From Azolla caroliniana (lineage: Eukaryota > Polypodiophyta), in assembly GCA_043228905.1 (NCBI GenBank), contig JBHGNT010000007.1:21576001-21640000 (forward strand): DNA of 64,000 bases. The letters run 5' to 3'. The notes under the pieces are model-generated. The model searched no databases and had not been told where the DNA came from. It saw only the letters and a list, made by a program, of their open reading frames with translations. Positions 1-12,025 of the stretch are shown in pieces. Each line of letters begins with the position of its first letter. The stretch's first letter is position 1. A program made the translations under genes and the position numbers.

Positions 1-3000
1 AACGCCAATAGCCGACCGATCCTAAACTTGGACGAAACAATCGGCCAAGTTCTCATAGAGGACATCAGGCGAAAATCGATGGGACTAAACATTGATGAGT
101 CGACAGAAGCCCATCACTTGACCGAGTTGTTCGACCGACAGAGTCGAACGAAAGAACAAGCCGACAAAATCGATCGACGCTACAACCGATCGAAAACAAG
201 GGGAGACCGACCGTTGTCGAAGTCGAAAACGGGCCGATCAAGTGAGTATTGCACACACTACAAGAAAGTTGGCCACAATGTTTCTGACTACTGGTCATTA
301 AAAAGAAAAGAGAGTGGTTGGCGGTCCGAGCGGAATCGGGGACGTTCCAACTCAGACCACCCTCCAATAGGCAACCAGATCAACGTTGCCGACACAAGAT
401 CCGAAGAAATCCTCTCCTTAGAGGACTCAATGATCAGAGAAGTCCTCTACAGTGCACAAGTTGCACACACATGGCTACTAGACTTTGGTGCCACATTTCA
501 CGTGACCCCCAACATTGAATGGTTCTCGAACTATTCAGTTGACACTAACGGCACAGTCCGATTGGGAAACGGATAGGAATGCAAGATAGCCGGAACCGGG
601 GAGGTTCCTATTAGATTGCCAAATGGCAACACAATAACCCTGCACTGAGTTCGGCACGTACCTGATCTAAAGAGGAGTCTGGTCTCCATCGGCATGTTAG
701 CCGAAGACGGGTATCGAACGACTCTACACGAGTTGACATGGGTGATCAGTCGAGGAAACCTCAAAATCGGTAGTGGGCACAAGTATAATAATCTATACCC
801 ATTGATGGCGATCAACTCTGAAGGGACCGTGAACATAACTGAGAAAACCAACCCAAACTTATGGCATGGCCGACTTGGCCACATGTCTCAAGCCAGACTT
901 GATCGACTGTTGTCAGTCGACTACATTCTGAAACTCCAGGCAAAGACGAACTTCTGCGAGCATTGTCAATATGGGAAACAGATTCGAAGTCCGCACTCTC
1001 TCCACTACGAGACGGTACGACAACCCCTAAAGCTCGTGCACACATACATATGTGGGCCCATCCTAGAGTGATCACTAGGAGGCTCCCGGTACTTCATCAC
1101 ATTTGTAGATGATTGTACACAGAAAGTTTGGGCATACTCCATCAAGTCCAAAGATGAAGCGCTCAAAGTCTTCACTCGATGGATATCTGAAGTGGAGAAC
1201 TGGTGGGGATATAGAGTGAAGACACTTCGATCCGGCAACGGAGGTGAGTACACCTCTAGAGCCTTTAAATAGTACCTGTCCGGAAAAGGGATCCGACACC
1301 AAAAGACCGTTCCCTACACACCCTTGCAAAATGGAGTGGCGGAACGGATCAACAGGATGATCCAAGAGAGGGTGATGGCAATGCTCCAGCAAGCCGGACT
1401 GAAGCTGGAATTCTGGGCCGAGGGATTGCAGACGGCAGTGTACCTAATAAATTTGGTGCCGTTAAGAGCAATCAGGCTCGAAGTGCCACAAGCACTATGG
1501 TTAAGCAAATAACCGACCTATGATAGGCTCTGTATATTCGGATGCAAAGCCTACACATTCATCCCTAGGGACAAAAGGATGAAGTTGGCACCCCATGCAA
1601 CGAAGTGCATATTTCTTGGTTATGGAACCGATGGGGACTTCGGCTACAAGCTATGGGACCCTGAGAGCCGGAAACTGATCCAGAGCAGTGACGTGGTCTT
1701 CAATGAAGACTCTATCTTCTCTCAACGGAACCAACAAAAAACAATTGGTAAGAAGGTATCCTTTGAAGATGACAGCACTGTCGTAGAAGGACCGACCCAT
1801 TGGGCCGAATTGGAGACTCGACAAACAGTTGAACTCCAACAAGCTGCCAACTTCCTGCCGACACCAAATCGGCAATATGTCCTATCGTCGAACTCAAAGA
1901 CAAAGTCATCAAAGACACAACCGAATCGACTAGGATCGATAAAGGCAAAGTCACCAAGAGACAAGTTAGAAAAGAGTCGACGACAACCACAGGGGAGGAC
2001 AACCAAACACCATCAAAATCCCAATATGGGGACGGAACACCGAACAAGACTCTTGATACAGATGGTTCAACTAATACCGATCGACCAACAGAGCTGATCG
2101 AAGGATCCTAACCAAACATCTCGGCACACAGGAGATCTGGATGAGCTCGAAGGCAAACAGAGTTCTACCAACCGGGCCTTGACTATGTCAACTACACGGA
2201 TGCAGGCGAACCAAGCACCTATGAAGAAGCTATGGCCACATCGGATGCCGAAACATGGCTACAAGCCATGAAATCCTAAATGGACTCAATTCATCAGAAT
2301 AAAAAATGGGAGCTGGTCGAACTACCACCTCGAAGGAACCCGCTACCTTGCAAATGGGTTTTCCGATACAAGTATGTATCCGACTCGGAGAAACCCAAGT
2401 ACAAAGCTCTACTTGTCGCGAAAGGATTCAAATAGGAATACGGGGTCGACTATGACGAGATATTCTCACCAGTAGTTAAGATGACCACCCTCCGATTCCT
2501 ACTAGGAGTCGTGGCGACAGAAGGTCTAGAGCTCGAGCAGATGGACGTAAAGACGACATTCCTACATGGAGATCTAGAAGAAGACATATACATGTCTCAA
2601 CCGATAGGCTTCACGACGATGGGGGAGGACAGTCACCTCGTATGTCGACTAAAGAAAAGTCTATATGGCCTAAAACAAGCGTCGAGAATGTGGTACCAGA
2701 AGTTTGACTGCTACATACGGCAACTTGGATACAACAGATCAGACTCCAACCCATGCATGTATGTTCGACAACTAGCTGATGAGTCAAGGATCTATTTGGT
2801 CCTATACGTCGACGACATGTTGATTGCAGGAAGCAATCAAGTAGAGATCGGTAAGCTGAAGCGGAGCCTTCACACAAAGTTTGCAATGAAGGAACTCGGA
2901 CAAGCCCGACACATACTGGGCATGAGCATAGAGCGAAATCGGACGACCAAAACTCTCCGACTCTCCCAGTCCAAATACATCCGCAAGGTGCTGAAGTGCT

Positions 3001-3807
3001 TCAACATGGAGAATGCGAAGCCAACACCGACATCGCTTCGGACGCCGATTGGACTATCAGATAGAGACTCTACTTCGACGAACAAGAAGAGAGAACTTAA
3101 TGGAAAAATACCCTACGCATCGGCGGTAGGAAGCATCATGTACGCAATGGTGGTGACCCAACCCGACCTAGCCCATGCCGGTACATGTCAAACCCAGGAA
3201 AGAAGCATTGGAAGGCCGTTAAGCACATCCTTAGGTATCTAAAAGGAACCCTGGATGCATAGCTGACTTTCGGACTGACAACCTCAGCCGAAGTCGAAGG
3301 CTACACCGATTTCGACTATGCCCGAAATGCAGATAATCGGAAATCGATATCAGGCTACGTCTTCAACTATGGGGCAGGGCAATATCATGGAGGTCGAAAC
3401 TTCAAGAGTGCACGACTCTGTCTACCACAGAAGCCGAGTACATAGCAACATCGGAAGCAGCGAAGGAAGTGATCTGGTTGCACCGACTGACTGCAAACTT
3501 CGGAATTGCAAGCCGAAACGACCGACTAGCGCCGACCATCTATTGCGACTCATAGAGCGCAATACACCTCATCAACAATCCCGTCTATCATGCGAAGATG
3601 AAGCACATTGAGGTGCGATATCATCATATTTGGGAGCTCATAAACGAAAAGAAACTCGAAGTCCGGAAGATCGACACCGAGGTGAATATCGCTGATTGCC
3701 TGACAAAGCCACTCCCATATCTACGCTTCGGAGCACTAAGGACAAAAATGGGGCTACAACAAGCGACCGAGCAGAAGAAAGCCGAACGAGGAGTAGAAGG
3801 TAAGATA
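1..3807 (+). pseudogene. Copia D gag-pol polyprotein, broken
   Basis: Retrotransposon polyprotein remnant. The gag knuckle (about 259-300) has lost its second cysteine. The protease site reads DFGA instead of DSGA (481-492). The GAG-pre-integrase HxxH/CxxC motif lies at 860-975 and the integrase core at 1020-1440, with the GNGGEY-type region and the NGVAERINR motif. Reverse transcriptase (2260-3070) keeps an intact YVDD box near 2805. RNase H (3290-3760) is frameshifted around 3240-3540. In-frame stops at 574, 1069, 1270, 1510, 2277 and 2433 show that it is dead. The last segment (3598-3810) still reads as the C-terminal HIEVRYHHI...DCLTKPLP motif typical of copia RNase H. Confidence 0.88.
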
Positions 3808-3971
3808 TGATCGGAACAATAACAACACATCTTATATATCTGCCGACTTGGTTGCATGCCGACCGACTTGTAACATATAAACTTAGATCACTTTTGTAAT
3901 CTAGGCTTACGAGGGAGATAACCCCAAACACTTGTACATGCAAGAAAGAGTAGTCATTTTATAGGGGAGTT

Positions 3972-4307
3972 TGTTGGCATAAAAGGCCGACTCCTTCCAA
4001 GTTGTATCCGTTCGAGTGTGAACTCGTCAATAAGTTAGGGCTTAGTATATAAGCAAATACCTAACACTGTATAGCGTGACGAGTGACAGAGAGATGAAGT
4101 GTCTGTGTATTGTATCTCAAAGAGAGTGTGAGAAGGAAGAAATAAAGCTTTCCATTAGAGCTTGCACTGTGTAAGTCCACGCCTATTCTATTTTCTGTCT
4201 GCGTTGTTTGCTGATAAGAACCGTCAACATATCCATACACGTTTCCGCAAATCACACTTGTTACCCCACAACCCTGTGTTAGTGGCTAGTCCAGCCCAGG
4301 ATTAACA
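3972..4307 (+). repeat. 3' LTR of copia D (about 336 bp)
   Basis: It begins TGTTGGCA directly after the polypurine tract and ends TTAACA, giving the expected TG...CA ends. A TATATAAG promoter box lies near 4041. The sequence right after the LTR (TTTTTGGCGACCACGA) resembles an LTR-element leader, so this LTR may also have been the 5' LTR of a second, truncated copy. Only one copy is in the window, so the 3' boundary is approximate. Confidence 0.65.
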
Positions 4308-4560
4308 CATTTTTGGCGACCACGATTCCTGCGGAACGCAATCAACATTGGGGAATGGATGACTAGACTGACAAATGACCCAGTTGCCGAACGAGTGAGA
4401 AGACTAGCCGAGAGACTGCGGAGGCAGGAGGCCTACCAACAGGTGACCTACCAACAGGTGACCTACCAACATTCGGTAGGACCGGTGTCATAAAGGGATA
4501 CAACCGATTGGTGCCACCACGATTCCACACTTGCCTCAACTACAACCACACATCTCGACT
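4308..4560 (+). other. Leader/gag-start-like remnant with a 15-bp triplication
   Basis: The sequence downstream of the copia D LTR starts with a leader-like TTTTTGGCGACC. It holds a short Arg-rich reading frame from about 4360 (MTRLTNDPVAERVRRLAERL) that stops near 4490. Inside it the 15-mer AGGTGACCTACCAAC is repeated (4428-4475). It looks like the 5' end of a retroelement gag, but the family is not identified. Confidence 0.35.
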
Positions 4561-5140
4561 TGGTTTGGCGACCCAACACTCCTTGGAGATCCACCTGATT
4601 CGACTCATTGAAGTTTATTTACATTCTAGACTCAAAGTTCTTTAGTATTATTGTTCTTAGGGATTATTTGCATTATTTTGGAACAAATGTTGTGTAGTCA
4701 AAACCATGTAATGTATTTCATGTGCACGATATAACGCACATGCAAAGTTTCTCTATATGTGTACCACATGGCCCACATGCTTTATATCGCGCACATGCAC
4801 AAGCTTCTCTAGGTGTGTGCCACATGGCCTACATGTAATGAATTCAATTTAGTATAAAAGGGGAGGATTATTGTCATGGAGGCGGGGGGGGGGGGACAAT
4901 CAAAGAGTCCTATTTTGTAAAGGGTTTTTCTTTCGAAGAAATAGTGAATTTCCTATTTTGGCATTTCTTCTTCGTCTGCGTTTGAGGAGTAGCGTTGTAC
5001 GGTATTTTCTTCATAACTCTCAATTCTGACGTCTATTTTCGACGTTCTATAGCTCGTTGGAAAGCTCTTCTAGAGGGCTTTTGGTTACATAGGTGGAATG
5101 ATATAAGGTTTTTTGTCTTCACGGGTAGGGCTGCAAACCA
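4561..5140 (+). other. Probable LTR remnant with TATA box and 53-bp direct repeats
   Basis: Non-coding. There are two diverged direct repeats (4729-4779 and 4783-4835, both ending CCACATGGCC[CT]ACATG), a TATAAAAGGGG box at about 4853 and a G12 run at 4884-4895. A leader-like stretch follows. Repeats upstream of a TATA box are typical of LTR U3 regions. It probably belongs to the gag gene at 5370-5592 and 12026-12840, but I found no partner LTR. Confidence 0.4.
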
Positions 5141-5369
5141 CTCGTGACTATTAAGATACTTCCAACTCGACTTCCCACTCTTCTCTTTCATCTTCTTATT
5201 TCCACTCTCCTGGTTCAGAACTCCAGCGGTTCTGCCCGGACACGCCAAGCTCTTATATACGATGTGCTTCGACACGACACCGGTCTTTTCCCAGAACGAT
5301 TCGGCGTGTCGCGAAGGAGTCACTCCGGTTGCAGAACCAATAGACCGATGAAGGTAGTAGCTTGACCAG

Positions 5370-5592
5370 TTTACGGCAGGCAAAATCCATACTACAAGCC
5401 CTTGCCACATGCGTCGGCGAATCAGAGGCCTTTTTTGCCTTCGAGTCGGAATCGGACGATGAGCACAATATGCAGTTGAACTATTGAAGTAGTCACGACA
5501 CCCTAGATGAACCGGAGGAAGACGATTCAGAGCACGAACCAACACCAAATTCAGAAACAACATTACCCACACTGCCGGCCCACAAGACAAAC
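5370..5592 (+). pseudogene. Gag of an unclassified LTR element, N-terminal part
   Basis: An acidic reading frame (LATCVGESEAFFAFESESDD and onward, Asp/Glu/Pro rich) with one stop near 5490. It runs in frame up to the CAAAC target site of copia C and resumes in the same frame at 12026. This continuity, after removal of one CAAAC copy, supports one gag gene split by the insertion. Confidence 0.6.
5588..5592. repeat. Target-site duplication CAAAC, left copy (copia C)
   Basis: CAAAC directly precedes the left LTR and recurs at 12021-12025 directly after the right LTR. Confidence 0.9.
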
Positions 5593-5965
5593 TATGAAAA
5601 GAACAACGTGCGGAAGCAACAGAAAGTAGAACGTAGGAAAACACAGGTTTAATGGAGAGCTTGGACACACACACAATATGTGGGAGAGACAGAGAGAGAG
5701 AGAATACACACAACTCTATTCAAAAAATAATACTCAGTATGTACATAGGATGTGCTCAGTGAGCACTTTTATACAAGTCCATACGGACTGACAGAAGTAC
5801 TGACACATACTTCAATGCTCATAAATGAGCTCTACACTAACTCCCAAAATATATTCCTACGCGGAATATCTTTCCAACGGCCTCGCGGTTTACGCACCGC
5901 TATGGCTTCTCGTTGCGCACGGGTTTACGCATTGGTCCAGCCAATGTTGAGCTTGTATCTCAACA
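5593..5965 (-). repeat. 3' LTR of copia C
   Basis: It matches 11646-12020 almost throughout. Its plus-strand left end reads TATGAAAAG where the partner reads TGTGAAAAG, so one terminal base has changed. The right end is TATCTCAACA. On the minus strand a TATAAAAG box lies near 5768. Confidence 0.93.
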
Positions 5966-5980
5966 CTCCCCCTCAAGCTC
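5966..5980 (-). other. Polypurine tract of copia C
   Basis: Plus strand CTCCCCCTCAAGCTC. The reverse complement is a purine-rich run directly upstream of TGTTGAG, the start of the 3' LTR. Confidence 0.85.
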
Positions 5981-8900
5981 AACTTGAGGCTCTTCTGGTT
6001 CTTCTGGATCACCGCTCCGATTTCTACTAGCTTCACGCCTCGCTCGCGTTCCTTGATCTGTTCGATTCCGCGCGCCTCGACCCTTCCGGTCGGCTTGTGT
6101 GCTCCTCCGGCCCTTCTCAACTCCCTTGCTATCGTGGTGTTGGTGCCTCAGTTGATTCGGCGTCTCCAAATCAAACATCCGAACGGAATCAGCTTCCTTT
6201 GATTGGTTTTCTCTCTCATCCGAGTTGGCTTCATCTCCCTCATGCTTGGCTGACTTCGGTTCTTTCTTTCGGCTGCTTCCCTCACGTCCGCTTTCAGACT
6301 CTTTCGTGGATCCGCCCTGGGCTTCTTCAGCCGACCCGAAACCGAAATTGTCATTCGACTCGGTGTCACGGTCTCTTTCACTCTTTTCATGCTCCCTTCC
6401 GTGGTCTTCCAGGACTTCTCTCCCCCTCAAGTTCGGCACATTGAGATGTCGCAACCTAAGCGCACCCGAGAATTGTCGTAACTTGTCGAGACCAAGGGGC
6501 TTGGTGAAAATGTCGGCGGTCTGCCGATCCATCGGAACATACTGAAGTTCGACTTCACCGGAGAGGATACACTCGCGAACAAAGTGGTAGTGCACCTCAA
6601 TGTGCTTAGTCCGGGTGTGGAAGATAGGGTTCTTCGCTAACTAGATGTTGCTAAGGTTGTCATAGTAGATCGTCGTCGGATCGGACACCTCCACATGCAG
6701 ATCCTTAAGTAGCCGTTTAAGGCAGATGGCTTCGCATGTTGCGACAACCGCTCCTCTATACTCGGCTTCGGTGCTCGACAGTGCAACTGTCGGCTACTTC
6801 TTGCTACTCCACACAATCGCAGCGCTCCCAAGAGAGAATGCGAATCCAGATGTGGATCGGCGATCGCCGGCGTTTCCGGCCAATCAACATCGGTGTAATC
6901 GACTAACTGCGTTGCAATATCGGTTCGATATAGTAGCCCCCGGTCCTTAGTGCCACTGCCATACACCAGTATGCGTTGTGTGCACTGAAGGTGCTCCTCG
7001 ATTGGCCGCACCATGAATTGACTAATCACATCGATCGGGTAACCGAGGTCTGGTCGAGTGATAGTCAAGTAGATGAGGCTTCCGATAATTGTCGGAACCA
7101 CATCGGGTCGCAAACCTGTCCGGAGTCGGGGCGAAGCTTGACGGTTCTATCCAAAGGAGTCGAGACGGACTTACAATCTGCCATCCCGAACTTGAAGAGC
7201 ATACCCAGCATGTAATGCCGTTGGTTGATCAGTATGCCTTCGGGGGTATGGATCACTTCGATCCCAAGGAAGTAATGAAGGTCCCCCAGGTCCTTCATGT
7301 CAAATGATGCCGCGAGCTGGAGTTGGAGCTTTACGCGGTCAATTTCACCTAGGTTAGCGCCGGTGATGACCAAGTCATCAACATAAAGTAAAATACTAAC
7401 CGGCCTGAGTTGACCTTGCCGAATGAACAATGAAGAGTCCGATTTGTACGTCGCAAATCCCATCCGACGCAATCGCTGCGTGATTTTCGCGTTCCAAGCA
7501 CGCGGGGCTTGCTTTAGTCCGTAAAGGGACTTCTTCAACCGGCAAACCGCCGAAGTGTTCATTCCAGAGTGAAATTCGGGGGGTTGTACCATGTACACCT
7601 GTTCCTCAAGCTTGCCTTGCAGGAACGCATTCTTGACATCCATCTGATGTAAATGCCACCCCTTCGCCGTTGCTACGGCTAGCAGAACACGCACGGTAGT
7701 CATCATCGTGATAGGTGCAAAGGTGTCGTCGTAGTCCATGCCATGCTTTTGCGCATACCCTTTCGCTACTAACTGGGCCTTGTATCAGTTGACCGAGTTG
7801 TCGGTGTTGTACTTGACCTTGTACGCCCACCTACATCTGATTGGGTTCACATCCTTTGGTGCGTCAACTAGGTCCTAGGTTTCATTCTCCGCCAATGCGC
7901 GCATCTCTTCCTCCATTGCGGCACACCAATTCGCGTCCTTCGTCGCTTTTGCATAGCTCTCCGGCTCACGCACTTCCGCTACACGCATCATGTACTTGTT
8001 GTATCCGAACCGCACAATAGGGTTCTTCTAGCGGGTAGATCGGCGTAATTGCTCATTAGCCGATGTTGAGGCTTTCTTGGCCGACGCGGACTTCGCTCTC
8101 GAAGGTCCGTCGTCGCTCTTCTCTGAGTTGGATTCGCGTCGATCCAACTCGCCCTTATCTGTGCCATACTCCGGCATCTTCTTCTTCCCTTTTTCTTTGC
8201 GTGTAAACCGTCTCCTCGGCTTCCTACGCAGGGAATGCATGGCCAAGTCTCCACTACTCGCCAACGCTTCTTCGAACTGGTCAAACCAACCTAGTCGCTC
8301 GTTCGGTCCACTTAGCCGAAATGAAATCGGACTCTCATCGAGGGTCTTGATTTCGCGGTCATTTGGAGGCATTTCAGCCTCGTTGACCTCATCGTTAGAA
8401 CTCGGGTCCGGAGATCCGGAGTTGGAGTTGAGGTCTGGAGTCGGAGGCAAGTACCAAGACGCGTATTCGTCAAACACAACATCGCGGCTCACGCGAGCTT
8501 GTTTGGTTCGGAGGTTATAACACTTATAACCCTTCTGTTCGTCCGAATAGCCGACCAAGTTACACTTCTCGGCTTTCGCGTCTAACTTCCTCCATTTCTC
8601 CTTCAGCACATGCACATACGCAATGCTATTGAAAACTCTCAAGCGTCGTTGATTCGGCTTTCTTTCGAAATACAGCTCATGCGCCGACACTTTGTCTCCG
8701 ATCCGATTTTGGATGTAGACCGTGGTTCGTACCGCTTTGGCCCAATAGAAATTGGGCAAGCTCTTTTCTTCTAGTATTGCCCGCGCCGCTTCCACAACCG
8801 ACCAATTTTTTCTTTTGGGTATGCCATTTTGCTCCGGCGTATACCTGCAACTGAATTCGCGCCGAATTCCCATTTGTTGCAGATAACTTTGAATTGGCCG

Positions 8901-9765
8901 GAAAAGTACTGTTTTTCACCATCCGACGGCAAGCACTTGATCTTTCTCCCTGTTTCCCTTTCTACGAAGCTTTTGAGGTCCCGGAAATAGTCGAAGACTT
9001 CACTCTTCTTTTCAATGAGATAGATCCACGTGTGCTGCGTGTAGTCGTTGATGAAGGAGACAAATATCGATTCCCACCAAGACTAACGTTCTGTGTCGGC
9101 CCCCATACATCCGAATGTATCAAGTTGAGCTTGTTTTGGCTCCGGTTACGCTCGTTGGGGAAAGGAAGTCAGTGTTGCTTCCCTAGCTGGCAGGCTTCAC
9201 AAATTTGGGCCTTCCAGCCATTGAATTTGGGCAATTCGAACACAACTTGTTTCGATTGCAAGTCCTGAAGCCTTTGATAGTTGACGTGGCCTATCCGCTT
9301 GTGCCACAAGTCAATATCCAATGCGACTTTTTGTCCTTTTGCGAACATTGCGGTGCCAACGTCATTGTTGTCAAGGATAAACATCCTCCCGTCTGTGCGC
9401 CCTTACGCAATAACTTGGCCTTCCTCCTCGATGAAGCACCCGAGATGCGTGAACCGGACTTGCATCCCCTAGTCGACGATATGCCCGACTGACACCAAAT
9501 TCTTCGTGATTGTCAGGACGTGTAACACGTTCATGAGTTTCCCTTTTTGCCCGACATGGCTCAGGGGAACTTCACCGACATTCTCGATCGGATGCGGAGT
9601 GTCGTCTCCTGTTGCGACTACTCCCGATTGCATCGGTTTCTCAAGGTATGAGAACCAGTCCTTATGGCTCGTCATGTGGTTTGACGCGCCGGGGTCAACG
9701 TACCACACCTCGTCCAATTTCGGGGTGGTCTTCTTCATCGAGTTCGCCTCGTGTCTCATTACGAA
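5966..9765 (-). pseudogene. Copia C pol: protease, integrase, RT and RNase H, broken
   Basis: Read on minus. Protease is at about 9759-9470 (DPGASNHMT, with Pro for Ser in the DSGA site). The GAG-pre-integrase motif is at 9384-9169 (LWHKRIGHV...CEACQLGK). Integrase is at 9160-8500, with several frame changes. Reverse transcriptase is at 7739-7065 with LYVDDLVITG intact and the SLYGLKQAPRAW motif. RNase H is at 7060-6480, ending with the HYHFVRECI...DIFTKPL motif. Frame changes near 8870, 8030, 7790 and 7065 prevent a single polyprotein. The reverse transcriptase segment is the best preserved, with 224 codons open. Confidence 0.9.
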
Positions 9766-9770
9766 GGCAA
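9766..9770. repeat. Target-site duplication GGCAA of the solo LTR, left copy
   Basis: GGCAA precedes the LTR start TGACAGGAAC and recurs at 10676-10680 after its CCAACA end. Confidence 0.9.
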
Positions 9771-10060
9771 TGACAGGAACTCAACGCTCCTTATGCACAA
9801 AGCTCGGCCACAACCGAGATTCTTTTCATACACAGAAAACAGGAAACGAAAACATGACTCAAAGGAGAGGAAGGTACACAGGAGGTTTACGTGGAAAACC
9901 CAAAGAGGGGAAAAACCACGGCAGCCCACAAGCTGCAAACTGTCACTATGTGGGAATGTACAACAGTGAGTTCACTGAGGCAACGACCTCGTGCTCACAG
10001 ATCTTCGCCACAAGCGGCGGTTACAACAGAGGCAACAACCTCTTTCTCTCTCTCTCTCTG

Positions 10061-10088
10061 TTTAGGGTTTAGGGTTTAGGGTTTAGGG
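10061..10088 (+). repeat. Interstitial telomere repeat, (TTTAGGG)4
   Basis: Four perfect TTTAGGG units are followed by about 70 bp of unrelated sequence. All of it is absent from sister LTRs, which pass from CTCTCTCTG straight to TACAC. The inserted block is about 10061-10160. Confidence 0.95.
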
Positions 10089-10321
10089 TAAACCAATTGT
10101 CTCATGGGCCAAATTTGGCCTTAGAAGACGTTAATACATCTTTCTTTCTTCCTTTCTCTCTGTACACTATTACGTGCTCTCTCTTCTTCTTGCACCAACA
10201 GGGAAAAATGACAACAACTATTAAAAGTTTGCCCTAAGTCATATTTATACTAATATGACTTTTCGGCTATTTACAAATATAGCCTCGATGGGCTCTCAGA
10301 AATATATTTACGAATATGTCT

Positions 10322-10600
10322 CTTCCTCCGGTTCTCACCGGTTCTGCACCATCCGGCTCTCTGTAGCTGGGTACTCCTCATCTGGTTCATACCGGGCCTG
10401 TATCATCCGGCTCTCCGTAGCCGAGTACTCCTCATCCGGTCTTCACCGGGACTGTATCATCCGGCTCTCCGTAGTCGGGTATTCCTCATCCGGTCTTCAC
10501 CGGGACTGTATCATCCAGCTCTCCGTAGCTGGGTACTCCTCATCCGGTCCTCACCGGGTCTGTATCATCCGGCTCTCCGTAGCCGGGTACTCCTCATACC
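10322..10600 (-). repeat. About 55-bp minisatellite in the solo LTR, 5 units
   Basis: Units carry CATCCGG, CACCGGG and CCGTAGCCGGGTA in fixed order and differ by a few substitutions. They occupy the U3 position where other family A LTRs have 40-bp CCGG-rich units. Confidence 0.85.
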
Positions 10601-10680
10601 GTTTCGGCCTCGGCCGAGTTTGTTCGTTGGCACTGTTCTTCTTCCTTCCCATCCGGAGGGACTTGTCCTCCAACAGGCAA

Positions 10681-11544
10681 CCCCCTTTTTGACTTTTTCG
10701 GATTCTTCAGCATAGTGCGATTCTTCCAGCACTCGCTCTCCTTGTGGCCTTTCTTGCCACAGTACCAACATTGTGCGACGGATTTCCCTTGCCGGTTCTT
10801 GTCACCTTGACTCCCCTTATTTCCGGAGGGCCCGGAATTGCTGTCGGCATCACTTCAGTGCCTTCTTCCTTGATCCTATTGGTCGCCACCATTGCACACC
10901 GACTCGCCTCGTCCGCCACAACCACGGGACTTATCTCCCTCTGTGTACATCATCTTGCTATCGGCGTGCGTACTCGTCAACGCACCAATGTGGTTCTCCT
11001 CTATAAGGAGCATCGACTGTAGGTCGAAAAACGACGACGTATTCTCCCGTGTGCACACAACAGTTCGGAGCGCTCCAAACTTCGACGCTAGTCCCCCGAG
11101 ACAGATCTACACCATCTCACCTTCCTCGACATTCACATCGACGGAGGCGAAGAAGTCGCATATATCTTTGATCTTCGAGGTGTAATCAACCACAGACAAA
11201 TCGCGTTGTCGCAGGTTGCTCAACTCTTGTCAGAGTTGGAGCTTTCGGGCTGTGGTGCTTGCGACGAAAATCTTTTTCAGATTTCCCCAAGCATCCTTCG
11301 GTATTTTCACATCCCGAATATAGCTCAGAAGTTGTTCGCCCACAAAAGACACGAAGCAGTAGAGAACTCTGCTCGCCGACTGTTCCCAAGCCGGGAAGTC
11401 TTTGTGTGTCGAATTGGGTGTTGTGCCATTTGTTCCGTTGACATAACTCCAATATCCATGCCCGAGCAGGTACTGGTGCATCTTGTACGACCAAGACGCG
11501 TAGTTGTTTCTGTCGAGCTTCTCGGTCGGAAGCGAGCTAACCAT
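10681..11544 (-). pseudogene. Copia C gag with CCHC knuckle, broken
   Basis: Start MVSSLPTEKLDRNNYASW at 11544, a copia gag N-terminus. A TGA at 11230-11232 interrupts it where CGA (Arg) is expected. A Cys-rich knuckle CWYCGKKGHKESEC lies near 10785-10740. The frame then changes, and the solo LTR separates this part from the protease. Confidence 0.8.
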
Positions 11545-11633
11545 GCCTCAATCCATTTTGTTTTCCTTGTTCTTTACAGAGGTTAGGTTTTCTTCTCGAG
11601 CTAAGGTCGGTTGTAGAGGTTCTCAACCCTCGC

Positions 11634-11645
11634 GCTCTGATACCA
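11634..11645 (-). other. Primer-binding site (tRNA-Met) of copia C
   Basis: Reverse complement reads TGGTATCAGAGC, complementary to plant initiator tRNA-Met, immediately inside the 5' LTR. Confidence 0.95.
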
Positions 11646-12020
11646 TGTGAAAAGAACAACGTGCGGAAGCAACAAAAAGTAGAACGTAGGAAAACACAGG
11701 TTTAATGGAGAGCTTGGACACACACACACAGTACGCGGGAGAGACAGAGAGAGAGAGAATACACACAACTCTATTCAAAAAATAATACTCAATCTGTAGA
11801 TAGGATGTGCTCAGTGAGCATTTTTATACAAGTCCATACGGACTGACAGAAGTACTGACACATACTTCAATGCTCATAAATGAGCTCTACGCTAACTCCC
11901 AAAATATATTTCTACATGGAATATCTTTCCAACAGCCTCATGGTTTACGCACTCCTACTGCTTCTCGTTGCGCACTGGTTTACGCACCGATTAGACCAAT
12001 ATTGAGCTTGTATCTCAACA
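11646..12020 (-). repeat. 5' LTR of copia C
   Basis: 375 bp with TG...CA ends, partner of 5593-5965. On minus it has a TATAAAAATG box near 11820. The two LTRs differ at scattered positions, mostly transitions, so the insertion is not recent. Confidence 0.93.
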
Positions 12021-12025
12021 CAAAC
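12021..12025. repeat. Target-site duplication CAAAC, right copy (copia C)
   Basis: Matches 5588-5592. Confidence 0.9.

Larger units (their letters stand above)
1..4307 (+). mobile_element. Decayed Ty1/copia element D, 3' part, with its 3' LTR
   Basis: The window opens inside gag of a copia element whose 5' LTR lies upstream of position 1. Reading order is gag, protease, integrase, reverse transcriptase, RNase H, polypurine tract (ATAGGGGAG at 3961-3969) and LTR. Integrase before reverse transcriptase is the copia order. The element is not closely related to the copia families further right. Confidence 0.9.
9771..10675 (-). repeat. Solo LTR (family A-like, 905 bp) inside copia C
   Basis: A lone LTR with TG...CA ends and a perfect 5-bp GGCAA duplication lies between the protease and knuckle regions of copia C. 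No internal coding sequence remains, so it arose by LTR-LTR recombination. It shares the leader stem-loops and the palindromic TATA region of the family A LTRs. It is longer than the 688-bp family A LTR because of a telomere-repeat insertion and a 55-bp minisatellite. Confidence 0.92.
5593..12020 (-). mobile_element. Complete-length copia element C, minus strand, 6.4 kb
   Basis: It is bounded by LTRs of 373 and 375 bp, a CAAAC target-site duplication, a tRNA-Met primer site and a polypurine tract. The domain order on minus is gag, knuckle, protease, integrase, reverse transcriptase, RNase H. It sits inside a gag gene and carries a solo LTR of another family (9771-10675). Stops and frameshifts make it non-autonomous. 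Confidence 0.95.

Noticed and set aside
4308-4560. A protein-coding gene starting near 4360
   Set aside because: About 40 codons, repetitive, directly after an LTR and ending in a stop; better explained as a retroelement leader or gag remnant.
5033-5713. 226-codon open frame on minus
   Set aside because: It runs from an LTR into the opposite strand of the gag gene and crosses the CAAAC insertion junction. No domain, signal or coding pattern is recognisable.
10255-10692. 145-codon repetitive open frame in the solo LTR
   Set aside because: It is the LTR minisatellite read in one frame; a period not divisible by a stop makes it open. The same applies to frames at 28027-28377, 43103-43520 and 21684-22311.
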